From Gammaproteobacteria bacterium (lineage in GTDB: Bacteria; Pseudomonadota; Gammaproteobacteria; Arenicellales; Poriferihabitantaceae), in NCBI GenBank assembly GCA_030432755.1, contig JAUILZ010000016.1:21690-85689 (forward strand): a DNA stretch of 64,000 nucleotides. The letters are read 5' to 3'. The notes under the pieces were generated by a model. The model was not told the DNA's origin. It saw only the letters and a program-made list of their open reading frames with translations, and did not search any database. This document shows, in pieces, positions 49,060 to 58,278 of this stretch (the stretch's first letter is position 1; every line of letters starts with the position of its first letter). Position numbers and translations under genes: made by a program.

Positions 49060-49821
49060 GTGAGATTACGGATCATCACCTACAACATCCACCGCGCCAT
49101 CGGCCTCGACCGGCGATTTCAGCCGACGCGGATCATGCGCGTGCTGGCCGATCACGATGCCGATATCGTGCTGCTGCAGGAGGTGGACCGGGGGGCGCCG
49201 CGATCGAAGGAAGTCGACATGGCGCGACAGCAGGCTGAAACGCTGGGGTATACCCATTTCGCGGCAGGATACAACGTGAGCATGAAGAAAGGCCATTACG
49301 GTAACGCCACGCTCAGTCGATTTCCCATCACGCGCGAGCGCAACATCGATCTCACCATCGGCGACAAGAAACGGCGCGGCTGCCAGCACACCACGATCCG
49401 GCTCGGCGGCGACGGGACTCCGGAATGGGACCTGGAGGTATTCAATCTCCATCTCGGCCTGTCGCCGCTCGAGCGCCAGCGCCAGGCTGGGATGCTGATG
49501 CGTACCAGGGAACTCAGCGATATCGCCCCGGATGCGCCGTGTATCGTCGGCGGTGATTTCAACGACTGGCTGTCGCGGTTGCGGGCGTTGTTCGTCGAAG
49601 GCATGGCGATGAAATGCGCTACCGACCATGAGACCGGCTTTCGCACCCGCCCCATCAAGACCTATCCCTCGTTCGCGCCCCGGGGCGGCCTCGACCGCGT
49701 CTACTACCGCGGCGGTCTGAAGCTGGTTCACGCCTTCCCCTGCCGTCACCAGGTGGCGAAGGTGGCCAGCGATCACCTGCCGGTGATCGTGGATTTCGAG
49801 TACGCGCCTGGCGGTCACTAG
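49060..49821 (+). CDS. Endonuclease/exonuclease/phosphatase family protein
   Basis: 253 residues of the EEP fold: TYNIHRAIG, LLQEVD (metal-binding Glu), NLHLGL, GGDFNDW and SDHLPVI. Similar to YbhP-type proteins, which lie beside cardiolipin synthases in many genomes and may act on lipids or nucleotides. It begins at GTG. Substrate not determinable from sequence. Confidence 0.87.
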   Translation: MRLRIITYNIHRAIGLDRRFQPTRIMRVLADHDADIVLLQEVDRGAPRSKEVDMARQQAETLGYTHFAAGYNVSMKKGHYGNATLSRFPITRERNIDLTIGDKKRRGCQHTTIRLGGDGTPEWDLEVFNLHLGLSPLERQRQAGMLMRTRELSDIAPDAPCIVGGDFNDWLSRLRALFVEGMAMKCATDHETGFRTRPIKTYPSFAPRGGLDRVYYRGGLKLVHAFPCRHQVAKVASDHLPVIVDFEYAPGGH

Positions 49822-49936
49822 CGCAAGGAGGAATCCGGGCGCCGGCCTTCACGCCGAGCGCCCCGTCAGAACGGTGGTGTCGATCAGGACGGCGGCCCTT
49901 GCCGTGGACCCATTCGCCCGCGCCGGCACTCCTCTC

Positions 49937-49942
49937 TATAAT
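49937..49942 (+). promoter_or_regulatory. -10 element of the binding-protein gene
   Basis: A perfect TATAAT lies 32 bases upstream of the ATG at 49974. The -35 region is weak. Confidence 0.5.
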
Positions 49943-49973
49943 GTGGTTGCACCAACAGGTCCGGAGGAAACCA

Positions 49974-50984
49974 ATGTTTCGCAGAAAACACCTGCTCGCC
50001 CGCCTTCTCCTCTTGCTACTGTCCGTCTGGGCCGCGACTGATCGCGCCGTCGCGGCCAACAAACTCATTTACGCGGTGTTCTGGACCGGTTGCGAAGAAC
50101 TTTGCGAGGGATTCCAGGAATACCTGCGGGAAGAGAACATCGACGCCGAGGTCGTGGTTCGGGACGCGGAGCAGGAAAAGTCCCGCCTGCCGGTTTTCCT
50201 GGAGGAAGCCCGGTCCATGGACGCGGACCTGATCCTGACCTACGGAACCAGCGTGACGCTGGGTATCGCCGGCACCCTGGACGACCGGGACGACCCGGGA
50301 TTCAACAACACCATCCCGCACGTGTTCACGGTGGTCGCGGATCCGGTCGGCTCGCGGGTCGTGGAAAGCCTGGAGAAGACCGGCAGGCCCAATGTCACGG
50401 GCACGTTCAACCGCGTCCCGGAATCCGTCAATATCTCCACCATCCGCACGGTCCTGCCGTCCTTCAGGCGCCTGGGTATCGTTTACAACACCAACGAAAG
50501 AAACTCTGTGCAGAAGTTCGAAGAGATCGCGTCCCTGGCCGGCGAAATGGACTTCGAACTTGTCGGCGCCAGGATGGACCCGGGGAACGACGGGCTGGTC
50601 AGGGTTGCCGAGATCAGGCCGAAGGTGGAGGAACTCGCGACAGCCGGGGTAGACTTCATCTACGTGGGCTCGAGTTCCTTTCTCGATACGAACCGCGACG
50701 AATTTACCGCCGCCGCCGTGGACAACGGCATCCCCGTGCTCAGTCCCTATGAACGCTTCGTGCGGGATTCGCACGCCCTCCTGTCCGTGGCCGCCCGCTT
50801 TCGCGATGTCGGCAGGCTGGCCGGCGAGCAGGCGAAGAAAATCCTAGTGGATGGCGCCGTCCCGGGAGATCTGCCCGTGCTACCGATGACCGATTTTGCC
50901 TACGTGGTGAACATGGCGGTGGCGCGCAAGCTGGACCTCTTCCCCTCAGTGGAGATCCTGCAGGTCGCCGAAACCGTCAACTAG
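49974..50984 (+). CDS. Periplasmic binding protein of the ABC_sub_bind type (orphan)
   Basis: 336 residues. A signal peptide (to about residue 28, ATDRAVA-ANK) is followed by a two-lobed type I binding-protein fold of the ABC_sub_bind (DUF534-like) family: ILTYGTSVTLGIAGT and the ADPVGSRVVESLEKTGRPNVTG motif typical of TrpX-like proteins. GGAGGAAAC precedes the ATG at good spacing. No permease or ATPase accompanies it. It converges with the sensor-MFS gene, and their stop codons share the CTAG at 50981-50984. It may feed ligand state to that protein. Confidence 0.88.
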   Translation: MFRRKHLLARLLLLLLSVWAATDRAVAANKLIYAVFWTGCEELCEGFQEYLREENIDAEVVVRDAEQEKSRLPVFLEEARSMDADLILTYGTSVTLGIAGTLDDRDDPGFNNTIPHVFTVVADPVGSRVVESLEKTGRPNVTGTFNRVPESVNISTIRTVLPSFRRLGIVYNTNERNSVQKFEEIASLAGEMDFELVGARMDPGNDGLVRVAEIRPKVEELATAGVDFIYVGSSSFLDTNRDEFTAAAVDNGIPVLSPYERFVRDSHALLSVAARFRDVGRLAGEQAKKILVDGAVPGDLPVLPMTDFAYVVNMAVARKLDLFPSVEILQVAETVN

Positions 50985-53833
50985 CCCCCGGAATCGCGCT
51001 TCGGCAGCCGCCGCCCGGCCTGCATGCCCGGCATGAAAACGACCGCACCGACCAGCACCCAGATGCCAACCACGCCGATGGTGGCACGGTAACCAATCTG
51101 GCTCGACAGCAGCGCGAGCGCCAGCAGCCCCAGAATGCTGCCTGCCCGTTCCAGCGTGCGCAACGATCCGAGCACGGCGTTGGGCCCGAAGGCCGCCAGG
51201 TCCTCCTCGGCGATGTCCATGGCGATTGCCACCTGGGGGTCACGCATCAATGCATGGCCAACGCCGCTGCCGGCAACCGCGAGCAGCATCGCCCAGTAGG
51301 TCGGCCAGAGCGCCGCCGCCAGCGCGCAAGCGGATATCAAGGCGCCCGCGAGAACGATGGTCTCGTGTCGCAGGCGCTGGTCATAGAGTCTCGGCGCCAC
51401 CGGACTGATCAACGCGATGGCAAGGAAATAGGTCATCAGTACCCGCCCGATATCCGCGGCGGAAGCACCGATGGCATCGAGCTGCAGGGCGACCAGGAAC
51501 GAGATGAAAGCCTGAAGCAGAACGCTGGCGGGGATCGCGATGCCGAATACCAACAGTCTGAAACGGCGGTTTCCGAGCGGTGCCAGGATGGGTGGAAACC
51601 CCGGACTGGCCAAAACCGGCGGCGTGGACTCCTGCCGGGATCTCCCCGGCAACATGCGCAGGATCAGCAGGCCGGCGATCAGCACCAGCACGGCGCTGAT
51701 CACGAACACCACTTGGAAACCGAAACGGTCGGCGAGGATGCCGCCGATGGCGGTACCGGCGAATATCCCGCCGAACATGGTACCGGTGAAGAGTCCGAGG
51801 GCCCGGCTGCGACTTTCCCTGCGCACTACCGTCAGGATGTAGTCCTGGCAGGTCAACGTCGCTATGGCGTAGCTTGCGCCAACCAGGGTGCGGTACAGGA
51901 TGATCTCCACGGTGGTGGTCGAGACCGACAGCCCAAGGTGTGCGAAGATGGCGGGAACCACGGCGCAGATAAACAGCGCGCGATGCCCGAAGCGCTCTGA
52001 CATCGGCCGCGCGAACGGCGACAGCAGCACAATGGCGACCAGGTATCCGGCGAGTGGCAGGCTCAGGACCAGTCCCGGATCCAGCCCGGCAAGCGGGTTG
52101 TCCGCCGCGCGGGTGAATATCGGCAGGAATGAAATGGGCAGTTCGTCCGCGGCGGCGAACAGGAACAGTGGCAGCCGCACGTCGTTGAGATAGGAGAACT
52201 GCAGCCGGCGTGGCGGCGACGCGAGCCGGTCCAGCACCGGATTGACTGCCGGAAGTCGGGCCTCGCCCCGCGACATCGCCCGGTCGTACAGCGCGTGGAG
52301 CCGGAGCGCCCTCGCCGAAAGGATCTGCGACAGGCGATCACCGACATTGCGCGCCCGCACCACCAGGTACGCGGAAAAGTCACCGGATGCCTGCATTTCG
52401 GCGAGATAGTGCAGGCGGTTGAACGGCCCGGTCAGTGACAAGCTGAGCATCACCACCATGATCTCGAATGCCAGCAGCACCGCCACCACCAGCACGACCC
52501 CCAGGTCCAGCAGTACGTTGCGGAACTGCAGGGCGAAATAGGCGGGGTTGGTGTCGACGATGATGTAGCCGATCTGGCGCTCGCCGTCATGGATGGCGAA
52601 GGTGGGCACGTCCTTGCGCGCCCGCGCGGGCGCGAACGGTGACGACTGCCGGTTGCCCGACTCGAAGATGATGCGCCCAGTGGACACGCCGAAATAGGAA
52701 ATCTCGGGAAAGTTGTCCAGCAGTTCACGGAAGAAGCTCTCCGCGCCCACCAGGCTCTCCAGCGGCACGCCGGAGCTGACCGCGCGCTGGATGTTGCGAT
52801 TGGCGACCGTGGCTATCAGGCTGGTGCGTTCCACCAGTTCGGGCTGAAGTGAGCGGCCGACCTCGCGGTAGGCGAACTGGCCAAGCGCCAGGACAGCCAG
52901 CAGAACCACTCCCGTGATCCAGGGCGTCAACCGGCGCGAGAAGTGCCGGGCAATGGAGGATTCCGGCGCGGCCACCGGGTGCAGCAATGCACTGGAGTCT
53001 GTCGCACCGGACGCCTGGCCGCCTTCGTCCGCAGACGCACCGAGCCCTTCGAGAGCGTCCCGGTAACTTCGATCCGCCGCCTGCAGACTGGATTCGAGTT
53101 CGATAATCGCCCGTCGCAGAACCCCTCTCCGGGGATCGCTCGTGGTGTCGCCTTCCAGTTGCGATTCTGGAAAAGGCTCCCCTGCGTTCAGCCTGTCGGC
53201 AATCAGTGCCACGGCGGAAACACCCTGAATCGCGCCTCGCAACTTCCAGCGAAGAATCAGCCACGACAGCAGCGACAGGGCGGCCAGCAGAACCAGGGCA
53301 ACTTTTATGATCCGCATTGCCACCGAATCCGATTTTTCCCGGTAGCGGTCCACGGGGTATTCCACCTGGATGCCACCCACGATCGTGCCGCTAGCATTGA
53401 TGATGCTGTACCCGCTGATCAGCGCGTTCGGCGTTTCGAGGCTCCAGTGTGGTTCGTCGGCAAGCACCTGGGCCTGGAGAATTTCCCGGGATACGCTGTC
53501 TCCTTCCGCTTGTGGCAGAGACTGGACGATGATGCCGCTCGGGTTGAATGCCCGTATGGCGGTGATCTGCGGATCCAGTTCCCGGCCCCGCTTGAGAATC
53601 TCTCCGGCATTGCGCACCGCCGAGATCGGCAGGCCGAGATTCACGATGGGCCGGAAGGACGATGCGGTGGACTGCGCCACTACCGCGAGGCGGGATTCCA
53701 CCAGCCTTGCCAGCATGGCGTTGTGTTGCAGGATCGACAACGCCGTCAGGACGACAAGAACGATGGCTATGATCGCGGTGAAGGCGAGCCAGCTGCGCCA
53801 GAGTACGGAGTTGTCTGGAGAGTGTCGGGTCAT
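50981..53833 (-). CDS. Two-sensor MFS fusion protein
   Basis: 950 residues. Helix 1 (about 14-36), periplasmic sensor 1 (40-172), helix 2 (174-195) and a HAMP-like stretch (196-262); then helix 3 (305-320), periplasmic sensor 2 (325-436), helix 4 (440-466) and a second HAMP-like stretch (467-525); then a 12-helix major facilitator domain (about 550-945) with motif A-like PMSERFGHR and, in the middle, GGILADRFGF. The sensor halves look like the input parts of histidine kinases or cyclases, but the output here is a transporter. Convergent with the binding-protein gene. Substrate unknown. Confidence 0.85.
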   Translation of the reverse strand: MTRHSPDNSVLWRSWLAFTAIIAIVLVVLTALSILQHNAMLARLVESRLAVVAQSTASSFRPIVNLGLPISAVRNAGEILKRGRELDPQITAIRAFNPSGIIVQSLPQAEGDSVSREILQAQVLADEPHWSLETPNALISGYSIINASGTIVGGIQVEYPVDRYREKSDSVAMRIIKVALVLLAALSLLSWLILRWKLRGAIQGVSAVALIADRLNAGEPFPESQLEGDTTSDPRRGVLRRAIIELESSLQAADRSYRDALEGLGASADEGGQASGATDSSALLHPVAAPESSIARHFSRRLTPWITGVVLLAVLALGQFAYREVGRSLQPELVERTSLIATVANRNIQRAVSSGVPLESLVGAESFFRELLDNFPEISYFGVSTGRIIFESGNRQSSPFAPARARKDVPTFAIHDGERQIGYIIVDTNPAYFALQFRNVLLDLGVVLVVAVLLAFEIMVVMLSLSLTGPFNRLHYLAEMQASGDFSAYLVVRARNVGDRLSQILSARALRLHALYDRAMSRGEARLPAVNPVLDRLASPPRRLQFSYLNDVRLPLFLFAAADELPISFLPIFTRAADNPLAGLDPGLVLSLPLAGYLVAIVLLSPFARPMSERFGHRALFICAVVPAIFAHLGLSVSTTTVEIILYRTLVGASYAIATLTCQDYILTVVRRESRSRALGLFTGTMFGGIFAGTAIGGILADRFGFQVVFVISAVLVLIAGLLILRMLPGRSRQESTPPVLASPGFPPILAPLGNRRFRLLVFGIAIPASVLLQAFISFLVALQLDAIGASAADIGRVLMTYFLAIALISPVAPRLYDQRLRHETIVLAGALISACALAAALWPTYWAMLLAVAGSGVGHALMRDPQVAIAMDIAEEDLAAFGPNAVLGSLRTLERAGSILGLLALALLSSQIGYRATIGVVGIWVLVGAVVFMPGMQAGRRLPKRDSGG

Positions 53834-54003
53834 TGGTGTTTTTGTTACAAACCCTATCCCCGAGATGGGGAAATGTCCAGATCACGGCCTGGCGGGCATC
53901 GGGGCCACACAAAGCGGATGTACTACCCCGGGATCGGTCGCCCGTGACTTCGCACCCGGATGCAGACATGCGCGGGCACGATACGATCATGGCACTCGTA
54001 AGC

Positions 54004-54009
54004 TACAAT
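54004..54009 (+). promoter_or_regulatory. Likely -10 element of the DUF2237 gene
   Basis: TACAAT lies 30 bases upstream of the ATG at 54040, which supports that start over the in-frame ATG at 53989. Confidence 0.35.
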
Positions 54010-54039
54010 GCGCTGCTACAGCCACGGATCCAACTGTCC

Positions 54040-54420
54040 ATGCCCTGGCCCGAAAACCAGAAGAGTGTTCTCGACGAGCCCCTTGCGGTCTGTTCCACCA
54101 GCCCGATGACCGGCTTCGTGCGCAATGGCTGCTGCGAGACCGGGCCGGAGGACATAGGCTCGCATACCGTCTGCGTGGAGGTCACCGCGGAGTTCCTCGA
54201 GTTCAGCAGGTCCCGTGGCAATGATCTCTCCACCCCGATCCCGGACTTCGGTTTTCCCGGGCTGAAGCCGGGCGACCGCTGGTGCCTGTGCGCGGCGCGC
54301 TGGCAGGAGGCGCTCGAGGCGGGCATGGCACCGCGGGTGGTGATGCGCGCCACCCACCAGGGCGCACTGGAAGTAATCGACTTCAAGGACCTATCCCGTC
54401 ACGCGATCGACCTGTCCTGA
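54040..54420 (+). CDS. DUF2237 family protein
   Basis: 126 residues, the normal DUF2237 size. The conserved core includes CSTSPMTGFVRNGCC, DIGSHTVC, FLEFSRSRGNDLSTP and FPGLKPGDRWCLCA, with several invariant cysteines. Function unknown; the cysteines and fold suggest a small metal or redox protein. Its stop overlaps the next start (TGATG), so it is coupled to the DadA-like oxidoreductase. Confidence 0.92.
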   Translation: MPWPENQKSVLDEPLAVCSTSPMTGFVRNGCCETGPEDIGSHTVCVEVTAEFLEFSRSRGNDLSTPIPDFGFPGLKPGDRWCLCAARWQEALEAGMAPRVVMRATHQGALEVIDFKDLSRHAIDLS

Positions 54421-55682
54421 TGGCGGGGCATTCAATCGCGGTGGTGGGCGCCGGCATCGTTGGCGTCTGCACCGCACTCTGGCTGCAGCGCCGGGGTCAC
54501 GACGTTCTCCTGATCGACCGCGACGAGCCCGGCATGGGCACGTCGTTCGGCAATGCCTGCACCATCGCCGACTACGGCTGCATACCGGTGAACAGCCCGA
54601 CCCTGCCACGGCAACTGCCGCGCCTGCTGTGGTCGGCCGACAGCCCGCTATCCTTTGACCCCGGTTACGCGATCAGGCATCCCGCCTGGATGCTGGGCTT
54701 CCTGCGCAACTGTTCACGCAAACGGGTGGACGACATCATCGGCGCCCTCGGATCGATTCTGTCCGCCACCTCGCACGGTCTCGATCCCCTGGTGGAGGAC
54801 ACTGGCTCCGGCTTCCTCTTCGACCGCAATGGCTGCCTGTACGGCTACGCCACCCGCGGCGGCTTTGAGTCATCCCTTGCCTCCAACCGCAAGCGCGAGG
54901 CCCAGGGGGTCCGTTTCGACATCCTCGAGGGCGGCGAGATGCGCGACCTGGAACCGGAGCTGAAGCTCGACTTCTACCGCGGCCTGCTATACCAGGGCGC
55001 GCGCCATGTCGTGAATCCCAAGTCACTGGTGGATCGGTTCGTGGAGCATTTCGCCGCCGCCGGAGGCAATGTCCGCCGGGCGGCGGTTACCGCCGTGGAG
55101 GCCGGGGCCAGACTACGCCTGGAGGGCGGCGGGGACCTCAGCGTTGACCGCGTAGTAATCACCGCTGGCGCCCATTCCTGCCGCATCCGCGGCGCGGGTC
55201 TCGAATCCCTGCCCCTCGACACCGAGCGCGGCTACCACGTGCAGTTCGCCGGCAGACAGTCGCTCCTGCGCCGCCCGGTGGCCTGGGCCGAGGGAGGCTT
55301 CTACGCCACCCCCACGAGCGAAGGGCTGAGATTTGCCGGCACGGTGGAGATCGCCGGCCTCGACCGCCCACCGACACCCGCGCGCTTCGACTACCTCACC
55401 CGCCACGCCAAGCGGATGTTCGACCTCGAGGAGCAGCCCGCGCAGACCTGGATCGGTTTCCGGCCGACCTTTCCCGATTCACTCCCGGTGATCGGGCCAA
55501 GCCCCGTGGACCCGAACGTATTGTTCGCCTTCGGCCATCACCATATCGGCCTCACCCTGGCCGGGATCACCGGCCGCCTGGTTGCGGAATTGATCGACGG
55601 CGCCGCGCCTGGCGTGGACCTGACGCCCTTCAGTGCCACGCGCTTTTCCCGGCAGTTAGCGAGCCAGCCCGTATCCCGGTGA
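54420..55682 (+). CDS. DadA-type D-amino-acid dehydrogenase-like FAD oxidoreductase
   Basis: 420 residues. GAGIVGVCTALWLQRRG (10-26) is the FAD-binding GxGxxG; the DAO fold continues with the HVVNPKSLVDRF and ERGYHVQF segments, and the C-terminal GHHHIGLTLAGITG closes the FAD site. It probably oxidises D-amino acids or related amines and passes electrons to the membrane. It overlaps the DUF2237 gene. The exact substrate cannot be set. Confidence 0.9.
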   Translation: MAGHSIAVVGAGIVGVCTALWLQRRGHDVLLIDRDEPGMGTSFGNACTIADYGCIPVNSPTLPRQLPRLLWSADSPLSFDPGYAIRHPAWMLGFLRNCSRKRVDDIIGALGSILSATSHGLDPLVEDTGSGFLFDRNGCLYGYATRGGFESSLASNRKREAQGVRFDILEGGEMRDLEPELKLDFYRGLLYQGARHVVNPKSLVDRFVEHFAAAGGNVRRAAVTAVEAGARLRLEGGGDLSVDRVVITAGAHSCRIRGAGLESLPLDTERGYHVQFAGRQSLLRRPVAWAEGGFYATPTSEGLRFAGTVEIAGLDRPPTPARFDYLTRHAKRMFDLEEQPAQTWIGFRPTFPDSLPVIGPSPVDPNVLFAFGHHHIGLTLAGITGRLVAELIDGAAPGVDLTPFSATRFSRQLASQPVSR

Positions 55683-55721
55683 AGCACGTCCACCAATATC
55701 AATCGAGCAGGAAGTAGGCAC

Positions 55722-56357
55722 ATGACTTTGCGGATTATCGGCTCCGGCTTCGGCCGCACCGGCACGAAGTCCCTCAAGGACGCGCTCGAGCAACTTGGAT
55801 TCGGCCCCTGCCACCACATGCACGAGATCATCGAGCATCCGGAGCAAGTACAGCACTGGCAGGCGCTGGCCGAGGGCAGGACTGTGGATTGGGAAGCCGT
55901 ATTTTCGGGCTACAGCGCCCAGGTCGATTGGCCGGGTGCGCACTACTGGCGCGAGCTTGCCGAGGCATTCCCGGACGCCAGGGTGATTCACACGGTGCGG
56001 TCGGAGGAGAAGTGGTGGGCCAGCTTCTCATCATCCATCGCGAAGCTCGTCCGCGTCTTCCCGGACATGGCGATTCCGCCACAGGCGAAGGACATCCTGG
56101 ACGCGTGGATGGTGTTCGCCGGCAGGCCCACGTTCGGCGAAGGTATCGAGGATCGTGAAACTGCGCTGGCAGCCTACCGACGTCACAGCGAAGCAGTCCG
56201 GGCGGGGATTGCGTCAGATCGGCTGTTGGTGTTCGACGTCGCAGAGGGCTGGGAGCCACTATGCCGCTTTCTCGGCGTGCCTGCGCCGGACCGACCGTTC
56301 CCGCATCACAACCTGCGGGCCGACTTCTGGGAGGTGCTGGGCGGCGAGCCCGCCTGA
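55722..56357 (+). CDS. Sulfotransferase family protein (Sulfotransfer_4 type)
   Basis: 211 residues. GSGFGRTGTKSLKDAL (7-22) is the 5'-phosphosulfate loop and VIHTVRSEEKWWAS the 3'-phosphate region of PAPS-dependent sulfotransferases. It would transfer sulfate to an unknown acceptor. It stands 39 bases after the DadA-like gene on the same strand. Interesting beside the two sulfatases elsewhere in the window, but no direct link is visible. Confidence 0.88.
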   Translation: MTLRIIGSGFGRTGTKSLKDALEQLGFGPCHHMHEIIEHPEQVQHWQALAEGRTVDWEAVFSGYSAQVDWPGAHYWRELAEAFPDARVIHTVRSEEKWWASFSSSIAKLVRVFPDMAIPPQAKDILDAWMVFAGRPTFGEGIEDRETALAAYRRHSEAVRAGIASDRLLVFDVAEGWEPLCRFLGVPAPDRPFPHHNLRADFWEVLGGEPA

Positions 56358-56491
56358 GCTTCGGCGAGCGGACCGGTTTCCGGCGCATCGCGCGAGCGCT
56401 GGAGTTCCCCGAAGCCTGCTCCGGTGGGATACTGCAAGTTGCCGGAAACCATGCGCCGGTTTCCGAGGTAACCGTACAGTCGATCCACGCC

Positions 56492-58234
56492 ATGAATGAA
56501 GAGAGCGGAAAGGCCCGGCTGGCAGCCGTGCTGATCGCGGATATTGCCGGCTACACCAGGCTCATCGAGAAGGACGCCGCGGGCACGGTAGCGGCGTGGA
56601 AGACGGCGCGCTCGGGCGCCATCGACCCCACGATCCTTCGCTTTGGCGGAACTATCGTCAAGCATACGGGTGATGGCTTTCTCGCCGAATTCGGCAACGT
56701 TCAGAGCGCGGTGGAGTGCGCCATCAACCTGCAGGAGTTGCTCCGGGCCGGACCACTGGGTTTTCGCATGGGGATCGGACTGGGCGACATCATCGACGAT
56801 GGCCAGGACATCCACGGCGAAGGCGTAAACATCGCGGCCCGCATCGAGGCGCTTGCCGAACCCGGCGCAATCTGTATCTCGGGAATGGTCCATGATGCCG
56901 TGCGAAACCGGGTCAAGGCGGGATTCCACGATCTCGGCGAACACACTGTCAAGCACGTGTCAGCGCCGGTGCGCGTGTACAGGATCGCAGACGCCGGGCA
57001 CGCTTCCGCCGCCGCGGTCCCCGAGGCCGCTCCGGCGCTCCCGGACAAACCCTCGATCGCCGTGCTGCCGTTCCAGAATTTGTCCGCGGATCCGGAACAG
57101 GAGTACTTCGCGGACGGGATGGTGGAAGACATCATCACCGAGCTCTCACGCAACCGGTTGCTGTTCGTGATCGCGCGCAATTCCAGCTTCACGTACAAAC
57201 GCCAGGCGGTCGATGTCAAACAGGTTGGACGTGAGCTCGGGGTGCGCTACGTGCTCGAGGGTAGCGTGCGCAAGGCGGGCAGCAGAGTGCGTGTAACCGG
57301 GCAGCTCATCAATGCCGCGAACGGCGCGCATCTCTGGGCGGACCGCTTCGACGGCGAGATCGCGGAGATATTCGACCTGCAGGACCAGGTCACCCGAAAC
57401 GTCGTGGCGTCGATTGCCCCGCACATGGAGCAGGCGGAGATCGAGCGCGCGAAATCAAAGCCAACCGGGGACCTGGACGCTTACGACTTCTTCCTGCGCG
57501 GCATGGCGGCTTTTCACGGTTTCAACAGGGAGGCGAACCGGGAGGCGCTGGCGATGTTCACGCGGGCAATGGAGAAAGACCCCGGGTTTGCCGCCGCGTA
57601 TGGCATGGGCGCGCGCACCTATGCCCAACGCGCCGGGTTCGGCTGGATCAGCGATTTCCCCCGGGAAAGCCGATCCGCGAGCGACCTGGCGCGCAAGGCA
57701 TCATCGTTGGGTGGCGACGACGCCATCGCGCTGGCCGCCGCCGGCTTCGGGCTCGCGGTATTCGGCGACGTGGTTGACGGCGACGCCTTCCTGGATCGCG
57801 CGCTGATCCTCAATCCCAACCTCGCCTGGGTCCGGCACAGCAGCGGCTTTGCGAAGGCGTTGGTCGGAGCACCCGAGCAGGCGGTGGAGCAGGCAACACA
57901 GGCGATGCGATTGAGCCCGCGGGATCCGCAGCACTTCGCGATGCAGGCAGTGATCGCGATAGGTCATTTCCTGCAGGGGAACTACGACGAGGCATACGCC
58001 TGTGCCGGGGCCGCGCTGCGTGCGCGGGCGAACTTCCTGCTGGGCGCCACCGTCACCGCAGCCAGCGCGGCGATGAGTGATCGCTCCGAGGAAGCCGGGC
58101 GGGCCATGACACGTGTGCGCGAAATCAATCCACAGCTTACACAATCCACGCTCGGCAGCTGGCTGCGATTTCACCGTGTCGAGGATGCGAACCGGTGGGT
58201 TCAGGCGCTGCGCCGGGCCGGTCTGCCAGAGTGA
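56492..58234 (+). CDS. Class III adenylate cyclase-like / TolB-N / TPR protein
   Basis: 580 residues. An N-terminal class III nucleotide cyclase domain (about 8-170: LIADIAGYTRLIE, IVKHTGDGFLAEF, GEGVNIAARIEALAEPG) holds metal-binding aspartates. A TolB N-terminal-like domain (about 185-300: IAVLPFQNLSADPEQEYFADG) and TPR-type repeats (300-580) follow. This is a common signalling architecture in proteobacteria; some members are active cyclases, others only sense. It has no membrane helix. The ATG at 56492 gives the standard N-terminus. Confidence 0.92.
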   Translation: MNEESGKARLAAVLIADIAGYTRLIEKDAAGTVAAWKTARSGAIDPTILRFGGTIVKHTGDGFLAEFGNVQSAVECAINLQELLRAGPLGFRMGIGLGDIIDDGQDIHGEGVNIAARIEALAEPGAICISGMVHDAVRNRVKAGFHDLGEHTVKHVSAPVRVYRIADAGHASAAAVPEAAPALPDKPSIAVLPFQNLSADPEQEYFADGMVEDIITELSRNRLLFVIARNSSFTYKRQAVDVKQVGRELGVRYVLEGSVRKAGSRVRVTGQLINAANGAHLWADRFDGEIAEIFDLQDQVTRNVVASIAPHMEQAEIERAKSKPTGDLDAYDFFLRGMAAFHGFNREANREALAMFTRAMEKDPGFAAAYGMGARTYAQRAGFGWISDFPRESRSASDLARKASSLGGDDAIALAAAGFGLAVFGDVVDGDAFLDRALILNPNLAWVRHSSGFAKALVGAPEQAVEQATQAMRLSPRDPQHFAMQAVIAIGHFLQGNYDEAYACAGAALRARANFLLGATVTAASAAMSDRSEEAGRAMTRVREINPQLTQSTLGSWLRFHRVEDANRWVQALRRAGLPE

Positions 58235-58278
58235 CTGCCAGCTTTCCTCGCTGACGCACGGGTTGTCCGGGACTGGAT

